Notes under the pieces: generated by a model
The model's input: the letters and a program-made list of their open reading frames with translations, nothing else
The model's database searches: none
What the model was told of the DNA's origin: nothing
Shown here: piece by piece, positions 42,683 through 56,018 of the stretch
How the letters are laid out: every line of letters begins with the position of its first letter
Position numbering within the stretch: the first letter of the stretch is position 1
Made by a program: the position numbers and the translations under genes
DNA from: Sciurus carolinensis
Lineage: Eukaryota > Chordata > Mammalia > Rodentia > Sciuridae
Direction: 5' to 3'
NCBI RefSeq assembly: GCF_902686445.1
Contig: NC_062217.1
Coordinates: forward strand, 88,035,758-88,099,757
DNA: 64,000 nt

Positions 42683-45600
42683 ATGTCAAAAACAAATATG
42701 AGTCAATTGACTGGGAATACAAATCATATCACAATAATAACCCTGAATGTTAATGGCCTGAATTCATCAATCAAAAGACACAGACTGGCAGAATGGATTA
42801 AAAAGAAAAATCCAACAATATGCTGCCTGCAAGAGACTCATCTCATAGAAAGAGACACCCATAGACTAAAGGTGAAAGGATGGGGAAAAACATAGCATGC
42901 ACACGGACACAGCAAAAAAGCTGGAGTATCCATCCTCATCTCAGATAATGTGGACTTCAAACCAAAACTAGTCAGAAGGGATAAAGAAGGACATTACATG
43001 CTGCTTAAGGAAAGCATAAATCAGCAAGACATAACAATCATAAATATCTATGCCCCGAACATTGGCTCATCCACGTACGTCAAACAAATCCTTCTCAATT
43101 CCAGTAATCAAATAGACCACAACACAATAATACTAGGTGATTTTAACACACCTCTCTCACCACTGGATAGATTGTCCAAACAAAAATTGAATAAAGAAAC
43201 TATAGATCTCAACAACACAATCAGCAATTTAGACTTAACGGACATATATAGAATATACCATCCAACAAAGAACGAATACACTTTCTTCTCAGCAGCACAT
43301 GGATATTTTATGCCACAAAGCTACTGTTAGCAAATACAAGAAGATAGAGATACTACCTTGTACTCTATCTGATCATAATGGATTGAAATTAGAAATAAAT
43401 GACAGAATAAAAAACAGAAACTTCTCCAATACCTGGAGACTAAATAATACACTATTATATGATGAATGGATAACAGAAGACATCAGGAGGTAAATAAAAA
43501 AATTCTTAGAAGTAAACGAGAACAAAGACACATCATATCAAAACCTCTGGGACACTATGAAAGCAGTACTTAGAGGAAGATTTATTTCATGGGGTGCATT
43601 CAAAAAAAGAAGTAGAAATCAACAAATAAACGACTTAACACTACAGCTCAAAGCGCTAGAAAAAGAAGAGCAGACCAATACCAAAAGTAGTAGAAGACAG
43701 GAAATAGTTAAAATCAGAGCCGAAATCAACGAAATCGAAACAAAAGAAACAATTGGGAAAAATTAACAAAATAAATAGTTGGTTCTTTGAAAAAATAAAT
43801 AAAATTGATAAACCCTTAGCCACACTAACAAAGAGAAAGAGGGAGAAAACTCAAATTACTAAAATTCGGAATGAACAAGGAAACATCACAACAGACACGA
43901 GTGAAATACAAAACATAATTAGAAGCTATTTCGAAAATCTATACTCCAACAAAACAGAAAACCTCGAAGACATCAACAAATTTCTAGAGACATATGAACT
44001 ACCTAAACTGAACGAGGAGGACATACACAACTTAAATAAACCAATTTCAAGCAATGAAATAGAAGAGGTCATCAAAAGCCTACCAACAAAGAAAAGTCCA
44101 GGACCAGATGGGTTCTCAGCCGAGTTCTACAAAACCTTTAAAGAAGAGCTCATTCCAATACTCCTCAAACTATTCCATGAAATAGAAGAGGAGGGAACCC
44201 TACCAAACTCGTTCTATGAAGCCAATATCACCCTGATACCTAAACCAGTCAGAGACACATTGAGGAAAGAAAATTTCAGACCAATATCCTTAATGAACAT
44301 CGATGCAAAAATTCTCAACAAAATTTTAGCAAATCGCATACAAATATATATTAAAAAGATAGTGCACCACGATCAAGTGGGTTTTATCCCAGGGATGCAA
44401 GGTTGGTTCAACATTCGGAAATCAATAAATGTCATTCACCATATCAACAGACTTAAAGTTAAGAATCACATGATTATTTCAATAGATGCAGAAAAAGCAT
44501 TCGATAAAATACAGCATCCCTTCATGCTCAAAACACTAGAAAAAATTGGGGTAGTGGGAACATTCCTAAACGTTATAAAGGCAATCTACGCTAAGCCCAT
44601 GGCTAATATCATTCTAAATGGTGAAAAAATGAAAGCGTTCCCTTAAAAACTGGAACAAGGCAGGGATGCCCTCTTTCACCGCTTCTATTCAACATCGTCC
44701 TTGAGACTCTAGCCAGAGCAATCAGACAAACCAAAGAAATTAAAGGGATACGAACAGGAAAAGAAGAACTCAAACTATCCCTGTTCGCTGATGACATGAT
44801 TATATATTTAGAGGAACCTGGAAATTCCACCAGAAAACTTTTAGAACTCATAAGTGAATTCAGTAAAGTAGCAGGTTACAAGATCAATGCTCATAAATCC
44901 AATGCATTTTTATACATAAGTGATGAATCTTCAGAAAGAGAAATTAGGAAAACTACCCCATTCACAATAGCATCGAATAAAATAAAATACTTGGGAATCA
45001 ATCTCACAAAAGAGGTGAAAGACCTCTACAATGAGAACTACAGAACACTAAAGAAAGAAATTAAAGAAAACCTTAGAAGATGGAAAGATCTCCCATGTTC
45101 CTGGATAGGCAGAATTAATATCGTCAAAATGGCTATACTACCTAAAGTGCTATACAGATTCAATGCAATTTCAATTAAAATCCCAATGATGTACCTTGCA
45201 GAAATAGAGCAAGCAATTATGAAATTCATCTGGAAGAATAAAAAACCTAGAATAGCTAAAGCAATCCTCAGTAGCAAGAGCGAAGCAGGGGGTATCGCAA
45301 TACCAGATCTTCAACTCTACTACAAAGCAATAGTAACAAAAACGGCATGGTATTGGTACCAAAATAGACAGGTAGATCAATGGTACAGAATAGAGGACAT
45401 GGACACAAACCCAAATAAATACAATTTTCTCATACTAGACAAAGGTTCCAACAATATGCAATGGAGAAAAGATAGCCTCTTCAACAAATGGTGCTGGGAA
45501 AACTGGAAAACTATATGCAATAGAATGAAATTAAACCCCTATCTCTCACCCTACACAAAACTCAACTCAAAATGGATCAAGGACCTCGGAATCAGATCAG

Positions 45601-46511
45601 AGACCCTGCATCTTATAGAAGAAAAAGTAGGTCCAAATCTTCAACTTGTTGACTTAGGATCAGACTTCCTTAACAGGACTCCCATAGCACAAGAAATAAA
45701 AGCAAGAATCAACAACTGGGATAGATTCAAACTAAAAAGCTTTCTCTCAGCAAAGGAAACTATCAGAAATGTGAAGAGAGAGCCTACAGAGTGGGAGAAT
45801 ATCTTTGCCAACCATACCTCAGATAGAGCGCTAATTTCCAGAATCTATAAAGAACTCAAAAAACTCTACACGAAGAATACAAATAATCCATTAAACAAAT
45901 GGGCTAAGGAAATGAACAGACACTTCACAGAAGAAGATGTACAAGTAATCACCAGATATATGAAAAAATGTTCAACATCCCTAGTAATAAGGGAAATGCA
46001 AATCAAAACTACCCTAAGATTTCATCTCACCCCAATTAGAATGGCGATTATCAAGAATACAAGCAACAATAGGTGTTGGCGAGGATGTGGTGAAAAAGGA
46101 ACACTCATACATTGCTGGTGGGGTTGCAAATTAGTGCAGCCACTCTGGAAAGCAGTGTGGAGATTCCTCAGAAAGCTTGGAATGGAAACACCATTTGACC
46201 CAGCTATCCCACTCCTTGACCTATACCCAAAGGACTTAAAATCAGCATACTACAGAGATACAGCCACATCAATGTTCATTGCTGCTCAATTCACCATAGC
46301 CAGATTGTGGAACCAACCTAGATGCCCTTCAGTTGATGAATGGATAAAGAAACTGTGGCATATTTATACAATGGAATATTACTCCACAATGAAGAATGAT
46401 AAAATTATGGCATTTGTAGGCAAATGGTCGAAATTGGAGAATATCATGCTAAGTGAGATAAGCCAATCTCAAAAAACTAAAGGACGAATGATCTCGCTGA
46501 TAAGCGGATGA
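42683..46511 (+). pseudogene. L1 ORF2 endonuclease/reverse transcriptase, five lesions
   Basis: Domains remain in order: APE endonuclease (TLNVNGL, LQETHL, LSDHNGL), reverse transcriptase with FADD at 44,784-44,795, and C-terminal Cys/His segment (CWRGCGEKG...HCWWGC, about 46,074-46,130). Lesions seen: TAG at 42,893-42,895 where the 15.6-kb copy has TAC; a 20-bp deletion at about 43,303; TAA at 43,491-43,493; a frameshift near 43,757; a one-base loss in the C run at 44,640-44,643 giving TAA at 44,644. The last 571 codons (from 44,796) are open. Family members nick target DNA and copy L1 RNA in place. Confidence 0.95.
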
Positions 46512-46543
46512 GGACATATAATGGGGGGTGGGAGGGACTAGCA

Positions 46544-46573
46544 TTAGGTTTAGGGTTAGGTTTAGAGTTAGGC
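46544..46573 (+). repeat. Telomere-like segment in the L1 3' UTR
   Basis: A run of TTAGGTTTAGGGTTAGG type lies between the ORF2 stop and the G-rich tract. The twin-primed L1 carries it too (antisense, 22,061-22,090). The L1s at 10,007, 18,070, 20,032 and 27,383 lack it. Confidence 0.9.
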
Positions 46574-46624
46574 TAAGGAGAGTGGTAAGAATGAAGGAAA
46601 GAAGGACTGTGTAGAGGGAAAAGA

Positions 46625-46649
46625 GGGGTGGGAGGGGTGGGGGGAGGGG
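46625..46649 (+). other. G-quadruplex-type tract in the L1 3' UTR
   Basis: Five G runs (GGGG, GGG, GGGG, GGGGGG, GGGG) are separated by single bases. G-rich 3' UTR tracts are a known shared L1 feature. Confidence 0.85.
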
Positions 46650-46731
46650 AAAAATAAAATAAACATCATTACCCTATGTAAACGTAAAAAAAATTAAAAA
46701 ATAAAAAAAAGAAAAAAAAGAAAACTATGTG

Positions 46732-47885
46732 ATATTAAGAAAGAACTATAAGAAACAATGAATGATGTGTATAGATATTAAAAATCAATAATTTTAACAA
46801 AAGTATGACTGAGAGTGAAATTCTCTGAATGAAAAATGGTAAGTTTGAGAACCAAGGAAACATGGACTGAGCATTTTGTCTTTTAGCCTCGTGACATCAA
46901 CAGGTGTTAGTCCTTGGGAAAGGGGTGGTTGTGTAATTATGATTTCACAAAAAAGTTTTTATTATGATTAATATAGCATAAGTATTTTATATGGTATTAG
47001 GCATTTTCAAATACAGATAGAATAAGGAACTCCTAATTAATATAAATCTTTTGACTTACAACTCTACCATTCTCCATAGGTTTCATTTTTGTATTATTAT
47101 AGATTGTCACTGCCTGGAACTTCCATAACTGAAATTCTTCAATTAGATTTCTAATGAATGTAATCTTTTTTAGGGGAAAGTAATGCATTTAACCATAGGT
47201 ACCATCAGTATAACCTTTCGGTATCAAGCTGACATAACATCTGATCATTTATGTCAGAAATTGGAACAGTTAATCTGGTCATTATGTAAAAATGAATGGG
47301 GGATATGAATACTTTGATTGCTTTTTAGGAAAAGTCATATCATTCAACTGAAAATGACCTGATATAAAAAGAATTTGAAAGAGATCTGAACAACCAACAT
47401 ACAAACTATTATCAGAAATATGTCTTCCATAAAATTATCTAATCAAAGGATGGGAACATTGTTTAGAAAAATAACTTTCTTAATGGCTGCTAATAATGCA
47501 CAAAATAGTACCTGAATATCTCATTGCAGGAAGAAGATGGTAAATTTTCTTTTTACTCTAAAAAGCATAATTTCCATTCATCAATAGTATTGTTTTATAA
47601 AATATTTCTTCAAGTTTTTAAAGTCTTTTATGACTAGGTCTGATTATAGAATGTGATGTTACAAAAAATCAATAACAAATATTCATTTGATTCAATATTT
47701 TCCCAAACTGAATCTGACTGGGTCATGGTAATTGACTGATGTATGGAATGCAAGTAATATACTATATTATAGTTGCCTGTCAATAACTGAAATTGTTACA
47801 CATTAATTCCTCCCTAACCTAATTAACCTCAGGTGCAATATTATATACATTCCTGAAAAGTGTTGTTTTTCTCTGGCCATAAAAC
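46732..47885. other. Anonymous A+T-rich sequence
   Basis: I see no gene or assignable repeat. Confidence 0.5.
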
Positions 47886-47887
47886 CA

Positions 47888-47988
47888 GAAAGGACAGGGC
47901 TGAGGATATAGCTTGTTTGGTAGAGTGTTTGCCTTGCAAGCACAAGGCCCTGGATTCAAATCCCCAGCACCACACACACACAAAAAAA
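47888..47988 (+). mobile_element. ID-family SINE
   Basis: 'agggctgaggatatagcttgtttggtagagtgtttgccttgcaagcacaaggccctggattcaaatccccagcacc' followed by an A-rich (CA) tail. The A-box-like (tagcttgtttggtag) and B-box-like (ggattcaaatcc) promoter parts are visible. Confidence 0.92.
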
Positions 47989-47989
47989 G

Positions 47990-49324
47990 ACTAGGAAAGA
48001 CAAAATTGCAACCTATAAAGTCACATTTTAAGCCACTTAGAATTCTCAAAGAATATTGCTTATGCAATAATAATGCAAAATAATGTATTATTACTTCATC
48101 CATTTAAATGATTTTGGGTGCAATACAAAATGTTCTCTACATTTTTTGATCATAAAAATAATCTTTGGATAAAGACTAATCTAAATGTTGAACATTAAAT
48201 GGACAGAACACATTCGTATTATGGATTAATTTTTTTAAATAAATGTGTAAATTTGGGGTGAGAAATGAGGAAGTCTTAACATTTCCTTGATGTTATTGTG
48301 TAAAAATGGTTATCTTCTATCTAAAACAATACATAGTTTTGACTTTTCATGTTAATGTATGTCATGATACATTTATTTCTGTATAGTGATCAGGACTTGC
48401 CTTCATGAAATCATTAGATAGATTGTAAATTGATTTTAAGACATTTTGCTTGTTTTCCTCTTTACACGTATCTTTCCTCACCCAGTTAATATTGTATTCT
48501 TCCCATTTGCAGTACAGTATCAGATTCAAACACATCCTGATCTGAAATTTTCCTATGCTCTAAATCTGATTCAGATTACTCCACATCAATATTTATTTGT
48601 CTTTTCTCTTCTTTCTAATAGCTGAGAATACTTATGCTATACTTCCCACTTTTCTCACCATTAAACAATAAAAGGAAAGTCACCTCAAGAAAGAAAGTCT
48701 AACTGTGGAGATGTTTTGAACTATTTTGATTTAATTTTCTGTGATCATCATTTAATATGACATTGCAGAATTTTTCCTATAATTATTGTCTCACATTTCA
48801 AGTTGTAGATTAATTTGGTATTTTGTTAAATAGAGTTTAAAAATGAGGGCAGACCTGAGCAGCGGTAGGAAGGGCAAGGAGAGAGGGGCTTTGCCACTAA
48901 CTGAACTTGAAGTAGTTGTTCAACTTCTCTGAACTCAATTACCACATGTGTGCAATTAGTGAAAAAATGTCTTCTTCATAGTGTGCTTATGAACACTGAA
49001 ATAACCATCTATAAAGTGTCTAACCAAGAGGAGATACTAAAATGTGAACTTTTATTATTGCTCTATTACATTTGACAATCAATAGTTTTGTGCAATATTA
49101 CCATTTTCAATGGCATTTTTCTAAACATGAAGTATGTTAAAAATTCAAGAATATCAATTTCTATAAAGGAACTTCAAACATCCTCAAAGGAGAAAGGTAC
49201 TGATTATTTTAAGGAAAGATTTCTTCTGTCTTCAAAATCCAAGACATCAAAGATAATTAATTTGCGATTGATTTCTAACTTAGTACATAATTAATAAAAG
49301 GTATAATCATATGTGGTGGTGCAG

Positions 49325-49360
<36 letters not shown>

Positions 49361-49900
49361 CCTGCATTATGCCAGATGTTGCCAAAATGCATTAGTGAAA
49401 TATGTCTGATAAAAACTGATGTGAAATGATGCCCTACTGATTGGAATGTCATTGATACTGTGGCCTGTTATTCTTCACACCACAGTTGCAGATCAAAGTA
49501 TCTTTAATTGTGACAAATATGGCAATATGGACTGGAAATAATGCCAGAGAAACTGATTAAGTGTTAACCCCACCTGGTGCCATGAAAATGGCATATGACA
49601 TCCATAATTCAGGGTGATTTTCCTTCCTTGTGCTTACTTTTGTGCTAGCCATCGTATATAAAACAGTTAGCACTAACAATCACTTTTTCCTTATATTATC
49701 TCCCAGGCAAGAATTAGGAAGACTTTTCTTACCCTATGATTCCTCTCAAGAAATGCCTCCTATGTTTTTAGTATGCATCAAGAAAGACACTTAAAGTGTT
49801 CACAAAATTATGAATCATACAATCTCCCTGTCTCTGTATCTGTGTTGACAAACACCTTACTCAGGTTGTGCCTTGATTGACAAATGCCTCATGAGATACA
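47990..49900. other. Anonymous A+T-rich sequence with MIR and GA microsatellite
   Basis: No gene is seen. A sense MIR relic lies at about 48,885-49,065 ('ttgccactaactgaacttgaagtagttgttcaacttctctgaactc'), and a (GA)n run of about 32 bp at 49,327-49,358. Confidence 0.5.
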
Positions 49901-50204
49901 CTTTTCTTACAATACTTTACAGATGATTCAGGGGACTGACATCCACATTATAGGGAACATTCCTCAAGCTTATCTGACAGCAGTCACTGACACCATGGTC
50001 TAAGTAAGCCCAACAGTTTGAACAGAGAAACTGGTAATGGTAAAGACTTGCCATGGAATGAAGGTCTTTGAAGCTGTTGAGACTAAGTTTGAGCTGAGGG
50101 GAGGCCTCATTCTGACATACATCACAGAAAGCTGTGATGTGAGCTCGCCTGTGCTGCCTTGCCTCATGCTGTGTGCAGGAGCTTGCCATTCCCCCAGTCC
50201 TTTG

Positions 50205-50500
50205 TCTCAGACCTGTTGCTGGGCAGAATTGCTTAGGCATGCTTGGCTTGTTTGCACTACCTGAACCCTCGACAAATAGTTTACCTATAGGCTGACTCTG
50301 TTATACTTTAACAAGCATGTTAACCTGATTGGATAATATGTCTATATATGTGCTGTGCAACCCTAAATAAAATTAGATCCGTGCCTTCAGAGCTCCATCT
50401 CTGATGCCTGGGTAAGCACGCTGGGTAAGGCTAAGAAGGGTAGGTTCGTCCTCACCCTCAGCAAACCCATCTCTGAACATCTACACCACATTTTTATTTG
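50205..50500 (+). mobile_element. Possible solo LTR
   Basis: A block beginning near 'tgttgctgggcagaattgc' holds a TATA-like 'tctatatatgtgctg', an AATAAA at about 50,366 and a downstream 'cttcagagctccatctctgatgcctgggtaagcacgctggg' region, the order expected of U3-R-U5. No matching second LTR or target duplication was found, and the borders are uncertain. Confidence 0.4.
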
Positions 50501-51117
50501 CAAGGAATAATGGCAACTAGAAAATGGGATCTGGAAATAAAAATATATCTTTCATCTCCAACTATGCTCCATCTCTCATAATAAGACATGTTGACATCTA
50601 CCTTCTAAATATCATCTGCATTTATCCATGAAAATTCCTGTAAGGAAAATCCAGTAGCAGATCTAAAGAAAAGGGACTGCACCAGAATGGCTTACACTTA
50701 GAAGATAAAGAGGAAAACTGCACTTTATTTTTTAAGAAAAATTTTTCACAGGTTTCAGGCATCTTAAATCAAAAGAAATGGTGATATTCAAGCTTAGGGA
50801 AGATTCCCTTGAAAAAAGATGAAATATCATTGCTAAAACAGATCAATGGTAACAAATTTCTGTGAGTCACTATCATCTGTAGTCACTATCATCCATACAA
50901 AACAGCTTTTATTAATTCCAGAAGGTGCACTGAAGTGTTCTGGTTATGCTGGGTTCTGAACCACTGTAGGCTACCTCCAATATCTCATTACTAAATTTAG
51001 CTGAGTCACAATCATGTTCCCAAATTACTGTTTTATTCACTCTTAGTATACACACATACTACTTTAACAAACATAAAATCAAATAAGAATAGGCATTTAT
51101 ACATGCTCATTCACATG

Positions 51118-51159
<42 letters not shown>

Positions 51160-51660
51160 TTTTTTTTCCAAATAACTTCCATCAGGGAGTAATTTTCAGA
51201 GTGTACCCAAGCAATGGAATGATGTAACAGGTATTTCTATTACTAATTTATAAGATTTTAGTCAGGCTTTAAGGTCCATTTTAAAGCATTATGTTTATAT
51301 TTTGTAAACTGCCATCTAGGTGCCAGCTAGCTGAATACATCTTAAGTTACTGATGAGGTCACCATTGAGCAGCATGCTGAGAACCGCAGGACTATAGGAC
51401 TATCATCAGGTTTGGGAAATGAGGCAGCCATTGGTGTGTATTCATTTGTACCCTTTCATATTTATTTCCACAAGATTTACTTTGCAAACAATGTGTTTGG
51501 ATCTCTGATTAGCACATTATAAATTGCTTTGCATTCCATCAGAATTGATCCCTTCTACATTAAAGATCCCCTACTGTTTTAAAAAAAAATTTAGTTATTC
51601 AATCCTACATGATATTCATGATTTATATACAAAATTAGTCACATATTATTACTTTATTTA
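50501..51660. other. Anonymous sequence with CA microsatellite
   Basis: No gene is seen. A (CA)n run of about 37 bp lies at 51,121-51,157. Confidence 0.5.
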
Positions 51661-51669
51661 ATTATCATC

Positions 51670-51795
51670 TTGAACTGGGGATTGAACCCAGGGGCACTGT
51701 ACCATTGAGCTCCATTCCAGAACTTTTTACTTTGAGACAGAGGCTTCCTAAGTTGCTGAAAGTATCTCCAAGTTCATGAATCCTGGCCTAACTTC
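51670..51795 (-). mobile_element. Partial B1/ID SINE
   Basis: 'gaactggggattgaacccaggggcactgtaccattgagctccattcc' and 'gagacagaggcttcctaagttgctgaa'. The far end of the B1 half is missing or mutated. Confidence 0.75.
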
Positions 51796-51799
51796 CAAT

Positions 51800-52047
51800 C
51801 CTTAGATCCCAAATTACTACTGTGTCAATTAGTCTCACAACTTTAGTGTCATCATAGAATAAAACACAATAAGAAACTTATTATTAACTACATTAAAATA
51901 AAAGTGGTAACTTTTTATATAGATTCAAAAATTAATTTAATCATAAGGTGATGATTCATGGTAATGAGGACAACTAAATTTCACCAAATTTGAAATTTTA
52001 TTGTGGAGAAAGGCATGTCCAGGCTTAGTAAAATGAAGAGCAAGATA

Positions 52048-52092
<45 letters not shown>

Positions 52093-54400
52093 CTGTATAA
52101 AAAATCAAAATAAAACTAAAATTACCTCAATTCTAAACTGATACCATCATAATATCACATTTGAAACTTATCAGAATAATTTACAAGAAATATATACCTC
52201 CACTGATAAAGAGAATATTTCCTTTTATTTTATTGATGACTGCTAGAAACTGGAAGGGTAGGTATAACTGAATAGAAGACTGAGCATTTTTGTTTATGTT
52301 TTCCTTTCCATAATATTCTACAGTATATGTTTTCTTTCTCAAATTACTTAAGATTCATGTGACTGGTTAAATTAAACATAGGACTGCAAATTTGTTTTTA
52401 TGACATATATGACATATATTACAATAACAACATGGCAGTCTGCTATAGTTGTGAAAATTTCCTATATTTAACCACAGATGTTTCAATACCAACTAGAACT
52501 AAATAATTCAGTTGAGTCTATTACTGCAATAATTTAGACATGTATACAAAATCATTGAAGAATACACTGAAAAATTCACAGAGGTGTGGTTTAAAAGTCA
52601 AGAAAGGAATAAAAATGGTAATTTCTGTGTTAAAGTCTTGGTGTGATAACAAACAAGAAAGTTTAAAGTAGAAACAGAAGGACAAAAAGCATTTAAATAA
52701 GTAGAAAACCTACAAAATGTGGCAAAACTAAAGCCAAATAAATAAACATTTACAATAAATGTGAATGAATGAAACATTCCAAATATAGTGAATTGTGACA
52801 TTGGGCTAAAAAAGGAAGATTCATTTTTATGTTACCTAGGAAAATGCACTTTCAATTCAAAAACATATTCTTCAACAAAAATAAATTCAGAATAATATAT
52901 TCTATGAGAATTGTAGCATAAAAGAATTGGACTAGTTATATTAACAGGTGACAAAGAAATTAATATTATTAGAAATAGTGAGGGGCATAGTAAAGAGATC
53001 ATCAATATTACAGAAAGAAATAACACTTATAAACATATCTGAACCTAAAAACAGTAAAAAAACATGAGGCAAAAATTGATAAATTTTAAAGGAGAAAGAT
53101 AAGATTAGAAAGGACTATTTAATATTGTTTCCATTCCCAAACCACATGATTGCCCAAGTCAACAATTCTAAGGATCTACAAAAAATCCAAACAACAAAAC
53201 AAAAATCAAAATTGTAAAACAATGAATGAACCCTGATATTTTAGTTTTCTCTGAAAAGCTCTCTCTCTGATTTCATTAAACATTATTTTTAAGAATTTGT
53301 GTAATTTATGAATAAAATAAAATACAAGCATCATTATAATTCTTAACTACTTTAAGTTTTTCCACATTAATCTTTACATACAGTCATACTATTGTCAGTG
53401 TTCTTCAACATATGACTGAAATGACTGAAAGAAGTAGAAGCAGAAAACATAGAATAAAATTTTGACCACATGAAATTGATGCCCCAAGCCTGTGAGAACA
53501 CACCTAGACTACACACCTCAAAGCCTATGATTTCATTTTCTTTAAGGATTCTGTTTTCATGTTGTGCCCCCCTTTTCCTCTTTTTCAACAAAATCATACC
53601 TAAATGCACCATTCCTACTTTTCAATATGCTTGACCACTTCACATCAGAGTATTTTTCAAATATCAAATGGAAAATATTCCAAGTTATATCGCCAGCTAT
53701 GAAGTGTTGAAAATATAAGTGCTTATGCCAAGGAAGCATACACTGAGGTCAAAGAGTCCCTTGGAAGTATTAATGATATAGACACTTCATAAACAAGTCC
53801 AGAGTTGGCATTTGATGAAGAAAAACAATCCATAGTCACTAAAGCAGAATAATAAACATTAATTTTAAGAGACAATTGATGGCTTGGACTATGAACCTCC
53901 TAATTGTTTTAGATCTTTTGGAAAAGAATGTTAAACTTGAACCCATCTCAAAGTTCTGAAAATGTCTTGACTCAATTATGATTATAATTTGTTTCTTTCC
54001 AGTTGAATAAAATGATATACTTGGAAACAAAATGCAGAATTTTTAAATCCTATCCTAGTACATGAATCACAACATTACTTTTTGTCCTGTTTTGGCACTG
54101 ATCCTTGAATTGTTTCACTTAGATTGCTGGTTCACAGAGTGACTGAAAAGTAAGAACAAAGAAATGGTAATATTCACTAAAAAGTCCATTTCTCCAAAAT
54201 ATTAACACTCTTTTGTTAAAATTGGCAATTAGAATAACAAAGGAACATGTGTTGAAATTAAATGTTTTAATTTTATCTTTCTTCTGTTTGTAATACATCA
54301 TCCAAAATACATTTTATTTAGTTTTTTAAATGGAGAGGGTCATTTTGTATGTCTCTATTTTTTCTCTTTAAAAAATAAAAAAAAAAAATAGTTAAATAAC
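51800..54400. other. Anonymous A+T-rich sequence with TG microsatellite
   Basis: No gene is seen. A (TG)n run of about 41 bp lies at 52,051-52,091. Several 60-81-codon minus-strand frames (52,598-54,301) have no domain signature. Confidence 0.5.
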
Positions 54401-54404
54401 AAGA

Positions 54405-54620
54405 GCAACCTTTTATAGAATGCTTCCTCCTTACCAGGTATTTTCCTGGCATTTTATTTAATGTTTACTACAAACTAGTTTTATAGCACCACTACGAACC
54501 ATATTGTATAGATAAGAAGCTAAATGCCAGAGAGGTGAAGTAATGAACTGGGACATGATAGAGTTAGGAGAAGGAACCAGGTATTTTGGCTCCTGAGACT
54601 CTGCAAATTACTGTGCTGAA
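54405..54620 (-). repeat. MIR SINE relic, nearly full length
   Basis: 'ttaccaggtattttcctggcattttatttaatgtttactac', 'tagataagaagctaaatgccagagaggtgaagtaa' and 'aaccaggtattttggctcctgagactctgc' give the full antisense MIR order. Confidence 0.75.
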
Positions 54621-56015
54621 AAACAAAAGAAAAAATGTTACAGATTGAGTAAGATATCTCCTTTTTTACTTTTTACTGTTGTTGGTACTTCATATACTTT
54701 TCGTAATATACAGGCATTCCTACTATGTTATTTTGGTTTTGAAGACAATCAGCCAAAAAGACCAGGTAATGCATTATTGGAAGATTCATTTTTTACTTAT
54801 TGACCTCTAGAAGTTCACTTCTAGTTAATACCTATTAACTAGATATTAGTAATGCCATGTTTCATTAGGCTCATTTAACAGACTGTAGTCCTGCTTTTGT
54901 AGGGCTGTGAAACTGAGATGTCTGGGGAGTGTAAGACCAAGGCTATGAAAAATATGAAAAAGTGGTCTGTGTCATGAAAAAGAAGAGGTAAAATAATTTT
55001 TTAACTTCAACTCCACAAAGTGTATTTTAGTTAACCTATTAGTCAACAAAAAGACACACCTTAGAAACACCATATAATTACTAACATTTTTTAGGAAAAC
55101 ATTCCATGACATTTTCAAAGCACTTTGATATTCTGTGCATTTTCAAGTACAAACTGTGGTACTGTGTTTGGTTTCTGCTTTTATTTAAAACTGTTTTATT
55201 TTATCTTTTTCCAATTCCTTAAAATTAGAATGAACATGGTTCATTACCCTATTAATTCACTTGCTTTTCATTTTATATGTCTATTTTATATACATGAAGA
55301 TCCCTTGTTTGAACTGCTCAAAGGACTGTACAGGTACCAGCTCGTTAAAAACTCTGCTGAGAGAAGATAGTAAACTCTTCAGGAATTGTGCCACTGTCTA
55401 CTGAGAACAGAGAGCTTGAAAGCATGTGAAGATTTCCTTGTGAGTTTTACATCAGAGATTTGACTTAATATAAGCATCCTGATTCTGAAGGGATGCATCC
55501 AGTTTTCTTCAGTTTTTACTTCACAAGATGGTGACTTGTAGTGATTAAAAACCTCAGGGGATAAAGGCGTCATTATGAAACAGAAAATGTTTTTGTGGTG
55601 CATTTTAATATGTGAACAGAAAGAAGGAGTGGGTCCCAAGATATCATGATATCTTCTTTACATTTGTATTCAGTTGCATACTAAAACAACTCTATTCCTT
55701 AAAATTTAGAAATTTAACTTATGTTACTGTTGACATGGGGAAAACAATCTTGGCCGACAAACCCAAAGTATTCCTATTTGAAGGTTACCAATAAATTAAC
55801 TATAACAACAACAACATTGGCAAAGTTATAGTGGGTGTTTTGGTTCCTTTATAGTTGGAATTGACTAATAAAAGAATGGAGAAATGTGGTGTGTGTGTGT
55901 GTGTGTGTGTGTATGTACGCATGACAGGAAGTTGAAACTTTAAGGCAGTCATCACAGAAAATTGCATGACTCTAAGAGGGTAAGAACTCTTTGTTCTCCC
56001 ACACTTCTTCCACAT
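54621..56015. other. Anonymous sequence with TG microsatellite
   Basis: No gene is seen. A (TG)n run lies at 55,889-55,912. Confidence 0.5.
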
Positions 56016-56018
56016 GCA

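Larger units (their letters stand above)
40671..46723 (+). mobile_element. Near-full-length young L1
   Basis: In order: two promoter monomers (40,671-41,395), a further 5' UTR segment, ORF1 (41,686-42,651), ORF2 (42,683-46,511), a 3' UTR with telomere-like and G-rich parts, and an A-rich tail. ACTATGTG at 40,663-40,670 and 46,724-46,731 is the target-site duplication; wider flanks 'gaaaac-tg-actatgtg' are imperfect. A complete 5' end, a clean tail and only a few percent divergence from the twin-primed copy at 21.9 kb show it is recent. ORF2 has five lesions, so it is not autonomous now. Confidence 0.97.

Noticed and set aside
46544..46573. Interstitial telomere from a chromosome fusion
   Set aside because: It is short, degenerate, lies at the same place in two L1 3' UTRs, and is therefore part of the element.
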